Notes under the pieces: model-generated
Seen by the model: the letters and a program-made list of their open reading frames with translations, nothing else
What the model was told of the DNA's origin: nothing
The model's database searches: none
Source of the DNA: Manihot esculenta
Lineage: Eukaryota; Streptophyta; Magnoliopsida; Malpighiales; Euphorbiaceae
Length of the DNA: 64,000 nt
Direction: 5' to 3'
NCBI RefSeq assembly: GCF_001659605.2
Contig: NC_035173.2
Coordinates: 12,591,490-12,655,489, forward strand
Translations under genes and position numbers: made by a program
In this document: positions 45,286-56,435 of the stretch, piece by piece
Layout: each line of letters opens with the position of its first letter
Numbering within the stretch: the stretch's first letter is position 1

Positions 45286-48200
45286 ATGAGAGGAACCCGT
45301 CGATCTACGAGATTGACTGGAGTACCACCTGAGGATGAGGGCACAAGCGCCCGTCCTCTTACATTGCCTAGGGCAATGTCTTGTAGAGCAAACAGAGAAA
45401 GAGTGTCAAGGGACCCTAGAAGGTCTTTTGATGCTAGCAAAAGGGGGACTGATAGAGGAGGAAGTTCTTCAGATGTGAGGGAGGTTATGGAAGAGGATCA
45501 GAGGAGGGATGGGAATCTGGATGTCAGCATGGCGGAAGAAGGGATAGGGGAGTCACAAGGAGGCGCTCAGGCCTCGGGGTATGGTTTTCCACCCCATTAT
45601 CCACCCTTCCCACAGGGTTCAGGGTATCCGATGGGAGGCACATCGGATTATTCCAGCTTTAACCCCTACCCTACCTACATGCCTTATCCACCTTTCTATC
45701 CACCTTACATACAGTACCCAGCTTATCCACCCTCACCCTTCTATCCTAACCCGGCAAACCCCACCTCGGGGAATGCTGCACCCCCACCTCCACCACCTAC
45801 AGAACCAGCAGCCCCAGTTACTCGACCTCCTAGACCTAGCTCAGCTGGTGGGAGCAAAGTAAAGATGACAGATTACCTTAAGCTGGATGCTCCCAAATAC
45901 AAGTCAGGGGATGATCCCTTTGAGTACCTGAGAGTAGTGAAGACAATAACTGATGAACTAGGGGCTGATGATAGCAAGGCCATTCAGATGGCAGGGTTCA
46001 CCTTAAAGTGCAAAAAGGCACGGGAATGGTTCAAGTGTTATGTGGACCCGAGACTGGACGGCATGACATGGGAGGAATTTGCGAATGAGTTCGCTGGATG
46101 GGCTTTTCCAGACAGTTCCAGAGAACTGAAGATGATTGAGTTTGAGCAACTGAGGCAGACAGAGCACATGAGTGTAGAGGAGTTCACGGATAAATTTTTG
46201 GAGCTATTGCCTTTTTCGGGGCAAGCTTTAGATACAGATACGAAGAAAGCCAAGAGATATGTTATGAAGCTGCATTCTAGGTACTCCTCGTTGATTCAGT
46301 CAGTTGAGAAGGAAAGTTTCCACACTGTGGTGGATATGGCTCGAAGGATAACACCACCAAGAAGCCGAAGAAGAATAAGTTTTGGAATAAGTTGAAATCC
46401 GGTCTGGGTTTTGGCGGTGGCTCGAGCTCAGGCTCAGATGGTACAGAATGCCAGAGATGTGGAAGACCGCACAAGGGAGTGTGTCGAGCTGGGACTAATA
46501 CATGTTTCAGATGTGGACAGGAGGGACACATGGCTCGGGAGTGTCCTAGAGCACCTTTTATGGGCCAGCCCCAGCAGACAGCTTCTGGTAGTGTGGCACA
46601 GCCAGCAGCTCCAGCCACAACTCAGGGTAGTGGCAGAGGTAGAGGGAGAGGGGCAGCCTCTTCTTCTGGTTCCCGAGGTGAAGGTCCATCAACTCTAGCC
46701 AGGATCTTCACCATGACTCAGCAGGAGGCTAACACATCCAACACCGTGGTGTCAGGTAATCTCGTCATTGGGTGTTCTGATGTGTATGCATTAATGGACC
46801 CGGGTGCATCTCATTCATTTATTGCTCCGAGAGCCGTCGAGAGGTTGGGTCTGATAGTCTCTGGGTTAGAGTGTCCCCTATGGGTCAATGGACCGAAGTG
46901 TGACCCGTCAGTGGCAGAGTCAGTCTGCCAGTACAGTCCAGTTTTTGTTGAGGGAAGATGCCTCTCCACCGACCTTGTGGTTCTAAATTTGACAGATTTT
47001 GACGTCATTCTAGGGATGGATTGGCTATCTACCCATGGTGCTACCTTGGACTGCAGAGACAAGGTAGTCAAGTTCAGAGATCAGAACGGGTCAGAGGTCG
47101 TCTTCAGAGGAGACAAGAGGGGTACACCTAGAGGTCTGATATCAGCTCTTCAGGCTCGTAGGTTGCTTAGGAAGGGATGTCAGGGGTATTTGGCTCATGT
47201 GAGAGAGCTAGATAGTCAGGTCAGGGAGCCAGCCTCGGTGCTAGTTGTCAGAGAGTTTCAGGATGTTTTTCCAGACGAGCTTCCAGGGTTACCACCTGCT
47301 AGGGAGATAGAGTTCGAGATAGAGTTGATGCCTGGAACTAGACCGATCTCTATCCCTCCCTACAGGATGGCCCCAGCCGAGTTGAAGGAATTGAAAGAAC
47401 AGTTGCAAGAGCTGGTAGAGAAGGGCTTCATCCGACAGAGTACCTCACCTTAGGGTGCTCCGGTCTTGTTTGTGAGGAAGAAGGATGGATCCCTTAGACT
47501 TTGTATCGACTACAGGCAGTTGAACAAAGTCACTACCAAGAATAGGTACCCTCTGCCAAGGATCGACGATCTATTCGACTAGCTAGCCGGAGCGGGTTGT
47601 TTCTCCAAAATAGATCTGAGATCTGGGTACCATCAGCTGAGGATAAGAGAGGAAGATGTGCCAAAAACAGCTTTTAGGACCAGATATGGGCATTTTGAGT
47701 TCCTTGTAATGCTGTTCGGGTTAACCAACGCCCCTGCAGCATTCATGGATCTCATGAACAGAGTGTTTAGCCAATACCTGGATTACTTTGTTATCGTCTT
47801 CATAGATGATATCTTAGTGTATTCTAGGAATGCAGAGGAGCAGGCCCATCATCTGAGGTTGGTTCTGCAGACCTTGAGGGAACATGGCTTGTATGCCAAG
47901 TTCTCTAAGTGTGAGTTCTGGCTGAGGAGCATCTCATTCTTGGGACATGTAGTGTCAGAGAATGGAATAGAGGTGGACCCCAAGAAGATAGAAGCTGTGG
48001 CTAACTGGCCTAGACCCACTTCAGTGACAGAGATTAGGAGTTTCTTGGGTTTGGCGGGTTACTACAGGAGGTTCGTTCAGGACTTCTCAAAGATTGCAGC
48101 TCCTCTAACCAGACTAACCAGGAAGAATCAGAAGTTTGTGTGGACTGACCAGTGCGAAGAGAGTTTTGAAGAGCTTAAGAAGAGGTTGACTTCAGCACCA

Positions 48201-50141
48201 GTGTTAGCTTTGCCAGCTAGCAGTGAGGATTTCACGGTCTTCTGTGATGCATCCCGAGTGGGACTGGGTTGTGTGTTAATGCAGAATGAAAGGGTAATCG
48301 CTTATGCTTCTAGGCAGCTGAAGAAGCATGAGTTGAATTACCCCACACATGACCTGGAGATGGCAGCAGTAATCTTTGCACTCAAGATGTGGAGGCACTA
48401 CCTCTATGGGGTTAAATGTGAGATCTTCACCGATCATAAGAGCCTGCAGTACATCCTGAGTCAAAGAGATTTGAACTTGAGACAGAGAAGATGGGTGGAG
48501 CTGCTGAGTGACTATGATTGCAAGATTCAGTACCATCCGGGTAAGGCGAATGTTGTGGCAGATGCCTTAAGCCGGAAATCACTTGGCAGTTTATCCCACA
48601 TATCGGTAGAGAGGAGGCCAGTGGTGAAGGAGTTTTACAAGCTCATCGAGGAAGGTGTACAGATTGAGTTGTCTGGTACAGGTGCTTTGGTAGCCCAGAT
48701 GAGAGTGGCACCCGTGTTTCTGGAGCAGGTGGCTCAGAAACAGCATGAGGACCCAAAGTCAGTAAAGATTGCCAGGACTGTTCAGTCAGGCAATGATAGT
48801 GAGTTCAGATTCGACAGCAAGGGGATCCTCCGCTATGGGAGCAGACTATGTGTATCAGATGACATAGGGCTAAAAGGAGACATTATGAGGGAGGCTCATA
48901 ATGCAAGATACAGCATTCACCCCGGAGCCACCAAAATGTATCAAGATTTGAAGAAGGTTTATTGGTGGCCAGCCATGAAGAAAGAAGTGGCACAGTTTGT
49001 GTCAGCCTGCGAAGTATGTCAGAGGGTGAAGCTGGAACATCAAAAGCAGGCTGGAATGCTTAACCCGTTACCTATTCCAGAATGGAAATGGAAAAATATA
49101 GCTATGGACTTCGTAGTGGGGTTACCGGCGGCGTCCAACAGATTAGACTCCATATGGGTGATTGTGGATAGACTCACCAAATCTACTCACTTCATCCCTG
49201 TCAGGAGTGGCTATTCTGTGGACAAGTTGGCGCAGGTGTATGTTGATGAGATCGTCAGGCTGCATGGGGTTCCTGTTTCGATAGTGTCAAATAGAGGGCC
49301 CCAGTTCACCTCCAGATTTTGGCAGAGTCTGCAGAACGCCATGGGTACCAGGTTAGATTTTAGCACTGCTTTCCATCCACAGACGGACGGACAATCAGAA
49401 AGGACCATCCAGACTATAGAGGATATGCTCAGGATGTGTGTGCTGGACTTTGGCAGTTCTTAGAGGCAGCATCTACCTTTGGTGGAGTTTTCCTACAATA
49501 ACAGCCATCATGCTAGCATCGGGATGGCTCCATATGAAGCTTTATATGGAAGGAAGTGCAGATCACCTGTTTGCTGGGAAGAAGTTAGGGAAAAGGCCTT
49601 GGCAGGGCCTGAGCTAGTAGAGATTACCAGCAGGGTAGTACCCATAATCAGAGAAAGGATCAAGACTGCTGTAAGCAGACAGAAGAGTTATGCAGACATC
49701 CACAGAAGACAGGTAGAGTTTCAGGAGGGGGATCTGGTATTGCTCAAGGTGTCTCTTATGAAAGGAGTGGTTCGCTTCGGGAAGAAAGGTAAACTAGCCC
49801 CACAATACATCGGACCCTTTGAAATCTTGCAAAAGATTGGGAATGTGTCGTACAAGCTGGATTTACCTGCTTCTATGGAAAGAATCCATCCGGTTTTCCA
49901 TGTTTCAATGTTGAGGAAGTTTGTGTCAGATCCGAGCAAGGTTCTTAGTGAGCTTGATGTGGAGGTCCAAGAGGATCTCACCTATGTTGAACAGCCAGTC
50001 CGGATCATAGACACCCAGATCAGAAAGCTAAGAAACAAGGAAATTCCGATGGTGAAAGTCCTGTGGAACCACCACAATTTGGAAGAATGCACTTGGGAGA
50101 CACGGGAGTCTATGCTCCAGCAGTACCCTCATCTCTTTTAA
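45286..50141 (+). pseudogene. Broken Gag-Pol of family-A chromovirus
   Basis: Clearly homologous along its length to the intact ORF at 11908-16899. Gag starts at MRGTRRS and includes the Pro/Tyr-rich part and capsid. Compared with the intact copy, a net 124-base shortfall near 46350 shifts the frame. Three in-frame TAG codons follow at 47451, 47580 and 49461, each one transition away from Trp, Gln and Trp codons of the intact copy. In integrase the DDE aspartate of SDRGPQF reads Asn (codon at 49290-49292). Zinc knuckle ([14 protein letters not shown]), protease DPGAS, RT FIDD and the chromodomain remain recognisable. The copy cannot make its own enzymes. Confidence 0.92.
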
Positions 50142-50213
50142 GGTTAGATCTCTATGTGTTTATGTGCTATGTATGTATGTTATGTTTTATGCCATGCTAT
50201 GTGCTAGTTGAGG

Positions 50214-50249
50214 AACATTCGGGGACAAATGTTCTTAAGGGGGGGAGAA
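50214..50249 (+). other. Pre-PPT hairpin and polypurine tract
   Basis: AACATTCG, loop GGGA and CAAATGTT (one mismatch to a perfect stem) precede the polypurine tract AAGGGGGGGAGAA (50237-50249), which abuts the 3' LTR. Confidence 0.8.
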
Positions 50250-52489
50250 TGTAATACCCGGCTAGACTCCGGTATCGGAATTCCTACCGTCCGGTGGAAT
50301 CTCGGATGTCGGAAGCCTCTAGTAGGGTAGAAACATGTTTTCATAAAATGTTTTAATGTGTTTTAGGGTTTAAACATGAAAGGAAATGAGTTTTTGCATG
50401 AAAACAACCTTGGAGGAAAACCCAGGTTCGGCCGCCGAACCTCAAGTTCGACCACCGTTCAATGCATGCATTTCGGGTGTGCCTTAGGCCCCCGAAGGCA
50501 TAAGTGAGGGAAGTCCAGGTTCGGCCGCCGAACATGGCATGCATGCGGAGGCACGTTCGGCCCCCGAACGTGGCCTGGCCAGCCACTATAAAAGGGTCCC
50601 TTAGCAGAAAACGAGCGAGCTTTTTCCCCATTTTCGGCCAAGGTGAGCTCTCCGCCGCGCCTCACCAATCTTGAGTCCTTTCCTTCAAATCTTTCACGAT
50701 TTTCATGAGTTTTTACTTTGTTTTAAAGATTTTCAAGCTTTGAGCAAGTTTTGGAGCTTTGAGGTTCAAGGAAACTCAACCCCTCCCACCTCCGAGTTTA
50801 GGTCATCTCTCTCTCGATCTCCACGAGGTAAGAGCCGATCTTAAGCTCATTGTATGTTTTAAGTAAGTTTTAAGTAGATCTATGGGGTAGAATGCATGTT
50901 TAGCTCATGGTTAGGTTTATGGGTTTTATATGTGTTTATGAACAATGTGAGTGGTTTGATGTGTTGTAGTTGGGGTTTTTGATGGTTTGATGCCCCTAGG
51001 AACTTGTATGCTTGTTTGTGTATGATTGGGATTGTTGTAGAATAGGTTTATGCATGATTGGATTAGTTTGGAGGCAAATGTGCATAAAAGGGCTGAGTTT
51101 CTGCCACAATGGGAGAAACCAGGTTCGGCAGCCGAAGGAACTTTCGGCCGTCGAACATGCTTGTGGAGACAGCCTTCGGCTACCGAAGCTTGCCCCCTAA
51201 AAGAGACTTTCGTCTCTGTCTGGGAGTTTCGGCCGCCGAAAGTGCCGCCGAACATGCATGAGTTTCGCCTCTGTCTGGGAGTTTCGGCCGCCGAAGGTGC
51301 CGCCGAACCTGCCTGACTTTCGGCTCTGGAGGGACTTTCGGCCACCGAACCTGCCGCCGAAAGTGCCCTGTCCAGCCCTCTTTTGCATGTTTTTCTATGA
51401 TTGTTTCATGATGTTTTAGGGGATTTTTGGGTAGTAGTTTAGAGTTATGTTCATGTATGTTTGGTCCCTCATTTGAATCCACCTGTGTAGGTTCGGACCC
51501 GAGGAACCGAGGACCCCAGCAGTGAGTTAGCTGCTCCAGTGTCTGGTCAGAGCTATCCAGAGGTGAGTGGAATAAACCCTTATGTTTTTAAGTAAATCAA
51601 TTATACAGTTTTGAGCATGTGCATGCATCATGAATGCCATGTGATGTTTTAGGTTGTTTGCATTAGAATCCACGAATATGTTGCATTGCACATGTTAATG
51701 TTGATGTGGATGAATGTTGGATGATCCATAGCCCTCGACCTATGATGTGACGATGTGATATGTACGGTACAGAAATTAAGACCAGTGGGACCCATTCTAC
51801 GTTCGCTGGCACTATGTAAGAGAAAGACCAGGACCCATTCTACGTTCTGGCACAGTTGGACTATGTAGAGGGCTATTGGTGACAAGTTCATCCTTGATGT
51901 GATTAGCTGTGATGTGATGCATTCCATGTTATCATATATTTTAAATGTTTTATTATTCTGCTCACTGGGTTCTAGTAGCTCACCACTCTCCCAATTTTCC
52001 CCAGGATTGCAGGTACAGGGTAGACCAGGAGGTTTACAAGATTAATGAAGTCATGTGTTTGTAATAGATAGAATGTGGACATGATGATTTGTAAAATGAT
52101 GTAAAGTTATGAGTAGTTATGTAATGTAATGATATTGAGGATTAGAGGTTGTGCTTGACCTATGTGTAGGGTATCCCTTTTAATGCATGATCTTAAATCT
52201 TTTTATGATGTTTATGTAGACCAACTCAACATATGATGTTTTGCCCATTGGGGCATTGAGGAGATCCCACTGAGGGGTCATGTTTATGTTTATGATTATG
52301 TCCAGTGCATGCACAGGTTCAGTTTGGCATATGAATGAAAGAAAAGTTTTAAATTTTTATGCATGTTCTTGATCATGTATGGGATTAAACAGGTTTACAG
52401 GTTGCATGTCAGGCTTGCTACGGGTCTCGGCGGCCTTAAGCCGACCCGAATCCTAGCGCCGGTAGCTGTCCGATTTTCGGGTCGTTACA
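50250..52489 (+). repeat. 3' LTR of the defective chromovirus
   Basis: 2240 bp, TGTAATACCCGG...GGGTCGTTACA. TATA box near 50586; motif clusters at 50425-50575 and 51122-51362. Some motifs show C-to-T type changes, for example GGCCGTCGAA and CGACCACCG. Its right end directly joins the Tat gag remnant. Confidence 0.92.
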
Positions 52490-53009
52490 GTTTTGAAGCT
52501 GCATCGTTATCCTAAAGATCGCCAAGTGACTCTTGAGATCAGTTGTTCTATCATACTTATCCAAGCTTGGCAACTTGAACTTGCTAGGTAAAGTTTCTGC
52601 TAGGATCTCTTCTGACAGAGGTGAGACATTGTCCAGGCCATAGTCCTCCTACTACTCCTTCTGGTACTTTTGCGCAGCTCGAACCAGCTTCCAATCAATG
52701 TCCTTTGGAGTCTTGTCCGATAATTCCTCGTCCTCTAACTTGGCCTTTCCTTTGAATTGCTTTAGTCCGAGTCCTTAGGGTCTCAATGGAAGCTTCTTCC
52801 TTTATCTTAGGAGTCATAAATGAGCCCTCCTCCCGAGCTTTATATTGCTCGAGGGTAGCCTGCAACCTTTTAATGTACTGAAGCATTTACTAGTTATTCA
52901 GTTTGCTGAGGTTTGTCTCATTGACCATAGAGGGTGTGTTTTGTCCACTACCAGAGGTGGAAGAAATGATGGCACCTTTGTTAGCAGCAGCTCGTGAATT
53001 ATCAGCCAT
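52490..53009 (-). pseudogene. N-terminal Gag remnant of the Tat element
   Basis: The minus-strand reading starts MADNSRAAANKGAIISS at 53009, passes stops near 52890 and includes a QYIKRLQATLEQYKAREEG segment. It ends with LPSKFKLPSLDKYDRTTDLK and SHLAIFRITMQLQ, the usual beginning of the retrotransposon Gag domain in Tat elements. It is cut at 52490 by the chromovirus LTR. Frame changes make it a pseudogene. Confidence 0.75.
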
Positions 53010-53580
53010 TTAAGAAATGGAAAAAAAAAAAAAGAAAAGTGTCTTTTTAACAAAAAGAGAATAAAAGACGATTTTAATCCAAATGAATAGAGATAATTCA
53101 ATGGAGTTTTTCGGTAACGGAACCAAATAATGTGGCTGGAAACAGAACTGAGTTGTGATTGATCAATTTGCAAAAAAAAAGATGTGAGGTGGTTGGCACC
53201 TATGGGCAACCACTTTGATGTTCAAGTCAGTAGGCTAATAGAATGGACAAATGTAATGAATTGCTTAGAACTCAGAATAATTGTGCAAGAATGCGTACTT
53301 TGATTTCTGTGCACATTAATTTTTACATTGTAAGAAGGTGGAGTTGATTATCAAATCTTATGGAAATCCGACTGGTATCGGCTAGTAGATAAGGAATTTT
53401 GCGATTATAAGTGTAATGAGACATGTTAGATTGTATCTGCTAACGATAACTTTCCGTGAAGTCTCGTCCTAGTCAAGAGAGGGCGAGTCTTAGTGAACAA
53501 CCGAGCACTACAGTGTCCGGATCTTTTGTTTATAGATAAGTCTTGTTATGTGATTTTGTCTTATGATAACAGTCCATAAT
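53010..53580 (-). other. Leader and possible 5' LTR of the Tat element
   Basis: On the minus strand upstream of the gag ATG there is a leader of about 100 bases. Near 53107-53128 is a TTTGGTTCCGTTACCG-like block that resembles a decayed form of the TGGCGCCGT primer site seen in Tat elements. The following sequence up to about 53512 or 53569 could be its LTR. No second LTR copy was recognised, so the assignment is tentative. Confidence 0.4.
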
Positions 53581-53607
53581 TTATTTTGGGAGATTATTAT
53601 ATTACAT

Positions 53608-53650
53608 TAAATAATAATAATAATAATAATAATAATAATTATTATTATTA
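53608..53650. repeat. AAT/ATT microsatellite
   Basis: About ten AAT units followed by several ATT units, so the array is self-complementary and could form a hairpin. Confidence 0.9.
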
Positions 53651-53800
53651 AAATTATAATAAATAAATAATATATTTAATAAATAATATTTAAACTTAAA
53701 ATTTGTACTTTCAAAAATTTTGATGCCAAATCTATCAATATATTTTTTTCATAAAATAAAGAATAATAATTTAGAGGGAAATTGAAGGAAAAAGGAAAGA

Positions 53801-53801
53801 A

Positions 53802-53857
<56 letters not shown>
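53801..53857. repeat. Compound AC/AT microsatellite
   Basis: About ten AC units run directly into about eighteen AT units; a likely polymorphic marker. Confidence 0.95.
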
Positions 53858-53863
<6 letters not shown>

Positions 53864-56289
53864 GATTAAAAAGTGTTTTAATTAGATAAAATTAAAAGAA
53901 TCTTAAGAAAAAAAATAATTGAACTTGATTGATGAAATTGAAAATACCATCACTGCGGATGAAAACTATCCCAAAGCACTCTTGCAAAATACAAAATTAG
54001 GAATGATCTATTTAGTGTTTTAACATTTTTAAGCTGTAAAAAATGATGAAATTTGGAGTTAATTTTAAAATTTACTTAGTTTGAAATATTCACTTCTACA
54101 ATGACGAAGGAAAAACATTTTATTTTTTTTTTTATAGTCTATCGATTATTATTCGCATATCGTGTCTGTATATGAAAAAGCATATTTATGAAAATAGATG
54201 AGAGCTTTATTGCATTGGATACCTCTTTTGCCTTTTTAATTAATAGGTTTCCTTTGGCTTAAAATGAAATATATTTTAACGTTAATTAATGATGACATGA
54301 AAAACAAATAGAAACTTTACTAGGAAAATTAAACAAAAGAAAGTAATTAATAAGAAAAAAAAAAAAAAGCGATGGTCTGAGATGGTTGGAAGAAAAAGAA
54401 TCTCCTATGTTCATGCCTAAAAAGGTGGAAAAGCAATAATATTAATAAATACAAATCAATGAATTAAGCATGTTTGTTTGAGTGGAAAACAATAGTTTAA
54501 TTAAGGCATTTAGATGGGTCCCAATATTTAGCATAGTTGTTTCCCATGTATCTTTCTTTAATTTTTTTCTTGGATTGAGTGTCCATTTAGTCATCTTATT
54601 CACATCTGGCAAAGCAAATTTAGGAAGCTTTTGTTTGGAATCAAGCTTTTCTTGCTTTGAGAGATTGGACAGACATTTTTCTTGGTTAGAGAGTTTGGCT
54701 TATTCAGCCATCCACTTTGATTGTTGATTTGGATGTATTTTGAAGTTTATCTTGTTAAAAAAAAAAAAAAAAAAGAATTTAACCCCACATGAAATAGGGC
54801 TAATATTGATTTAGCATGTTAATTTTTAAGTAAAGATCTTAAGATTACTCTTAAAAAATTAAGAGTTTAACCATATATTCTTTGCAAGAAGATTTTAGTG
54901 GTATAATATGAGTTTCTATTATCCATGAAAATTGATATGAGTGATTCAATATTTTATTTTTAATTAGTACGAAAAATTTAATTTTTATGAAGAGAATAAC
55001 TATATAAATAAAATTTAATCTGATATTTCTTATCATTTATTATCTAAATTTATTTTATTTTAAAGAACTAATCATAATTCATTTAAAATAGAGCTAACTA
55101 TACAAACATATTTAATACTAATATACTAAACCGGAAATACATGTAATTAAGGCTGAGCAATATTAAATTTTACTAAACTGAAAATACTTGTAATTAGAGC
55201 CGAGTAATATTTAAATTAAAATTTAAAAAATCTATCAAACTAAATTAATTTAAAAATTATTTAGTTTTTTATTTCAAAAGAAATGAAATAAAAAATATAG
55301 TGAAATTAAGATGATTAATGTATGAGATTTACCCAATAGATCGATATGAACTGTGTTGTAATAAAATCTGTTGTTGTTGACATATTATTTTCAGTTCTTT
55401 TTTTCTTCCTTTTATAATATGAATTTAGAGATGGAAGGGATAAGAATATTCCATTCTATCATATTCATAAATTTAGTCTAATAGTAAATGTATTTGAATA
55501 AATTTGAAAGATCTCTCCGTAAAAACTACGAGATCAATCTAAAAACGTTTTCAAAATTATATTTAGTTCAATTTTTATTTTTTAAAATTTCAACTCACTT
55601 CATTTTTCATCAAAAAAATTAATAAAATCAAATTGAAATAATTAGTGAGCAATCATATATTATTTTTTATAATATAGAAAAATTAAATTATAATAAAAAA
55701 TAAAATATTTTAATTTAATTTTAAAATATTAAAAATAAAATATAAAAAATAAAAAAAATATTAAAAAACTAATACACCGAACCGAATTGAATCACTTCTA
55801 CTTTTTATTTTTTATTTTTTTAACCTATCAACGAACGATGTATCTTATCTTTCAGTATCTTAATTTATTTTACACATACTAGTATAACCTACCCTAATAT
55901 ATAATTAGTCATATACGTATATTTCATTAAGTCACATGATAAGATATTTTCAACTTTATTTGATTTGTTATAGAAATAATAATAATAATAATAATAATAC
56001 TAAATAAATTGATCATTGATAATATAAAATATAATAATTTATTTTATCATCGAGAATGTGTTGTATATATTTGATTTTTTAAATATTAAAAAATAAAGTC
56101 CTTATTTTGTTTAAGAGTGAAAAATAATAACAAAGAAATATACTATTTTTCATTAATATAATACAAAAGCACATAACAAATTTATAAAATATATATTATA
56201 TCCAAACAAAACCTAATTACAGAAAGAAAGAAAGAAAGAAAAAGGAATTGAAAGTTCTTCCCTGTTCCCACCACACCACTTTGTTGTCC

Positions 56290-56435
56290 CCTAAATAAAT
56301 AACATCAATTCTCACAAGCCAACTCCAAATTCATCATGACAACAACAAAAGTAAACTCCAAATTAAACATATAACAATTAATAATTAACGTTTCTCTTCT
56401 TTAATTAATTCATCCTGTGCATGCAGGCACCTGAT
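56290..56435 (-). other. Probable 3' UTR of the patellin gene
   Basis: The sequence downstream of the stop (56436-56438) is AT-rich with several AATTAAT/AATTAA-like signals near 56375-56410 on either strand. The exact polyadenylation site cannot be fixed. Confidence 0.4.

Larger units (their letters stand above)
44269..52489 (+). mobile_element. Defective family-A chromovirus with truncated 5' LTR
   Basis: The element retains 748 bases of 5' LTR (44269-45016), primer site 45020-45031, a broken gag-pol (45286-50141), hairpin and polypurine tract (50214-50249) and a full 3' LTR (50250-52489). The 5' LTR lacks U3, the TATA box and the first motif clusters, so the copy has no promoter of its own on the left. 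No 5-bp duplication can be checked because the left end is lost; the right flank is GTTTT. Confidence 0.9.
31180..53580 (-). mobile_element. Decayed Tat-clade Ty3/gypsy element (host of right nest)
   Basis: Minus-strand pieces in collinear order form one element: gag start 52490-53009, RT to integrase 37800-40232, integrase C-terminus 33964-34102 and 32427-32608, then the 83-bp array. The presence of a second RNase H between RNase H and integrase is the hallmark of the Tat (Ogre/Retand) clade. The rest of gag, the protease and the first part of RT are missing at the point where the chromovirus cluster (40238-52489) sits. The antisense ORF at 30262-31029 probably belongs to it as well. Its outer borders are uncertain. 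Confidence 0.78.
53581..56289. other. AT-rich intergenic spacer
   Basis: No gene seen. It contains microsatellites and long A/T runs, and a stretch at 54470-54740 with a few open codons but no recognisable protein. It lies downstream of the patellin gene. Confidence 0.55.

Noticed and set aside
54482..54727. 81-codon ORF with hydrophobic stretch in the spacer
   Set aside because: Isolated in AT-rich DNA, without promoter, homology or splice context; likely chance.
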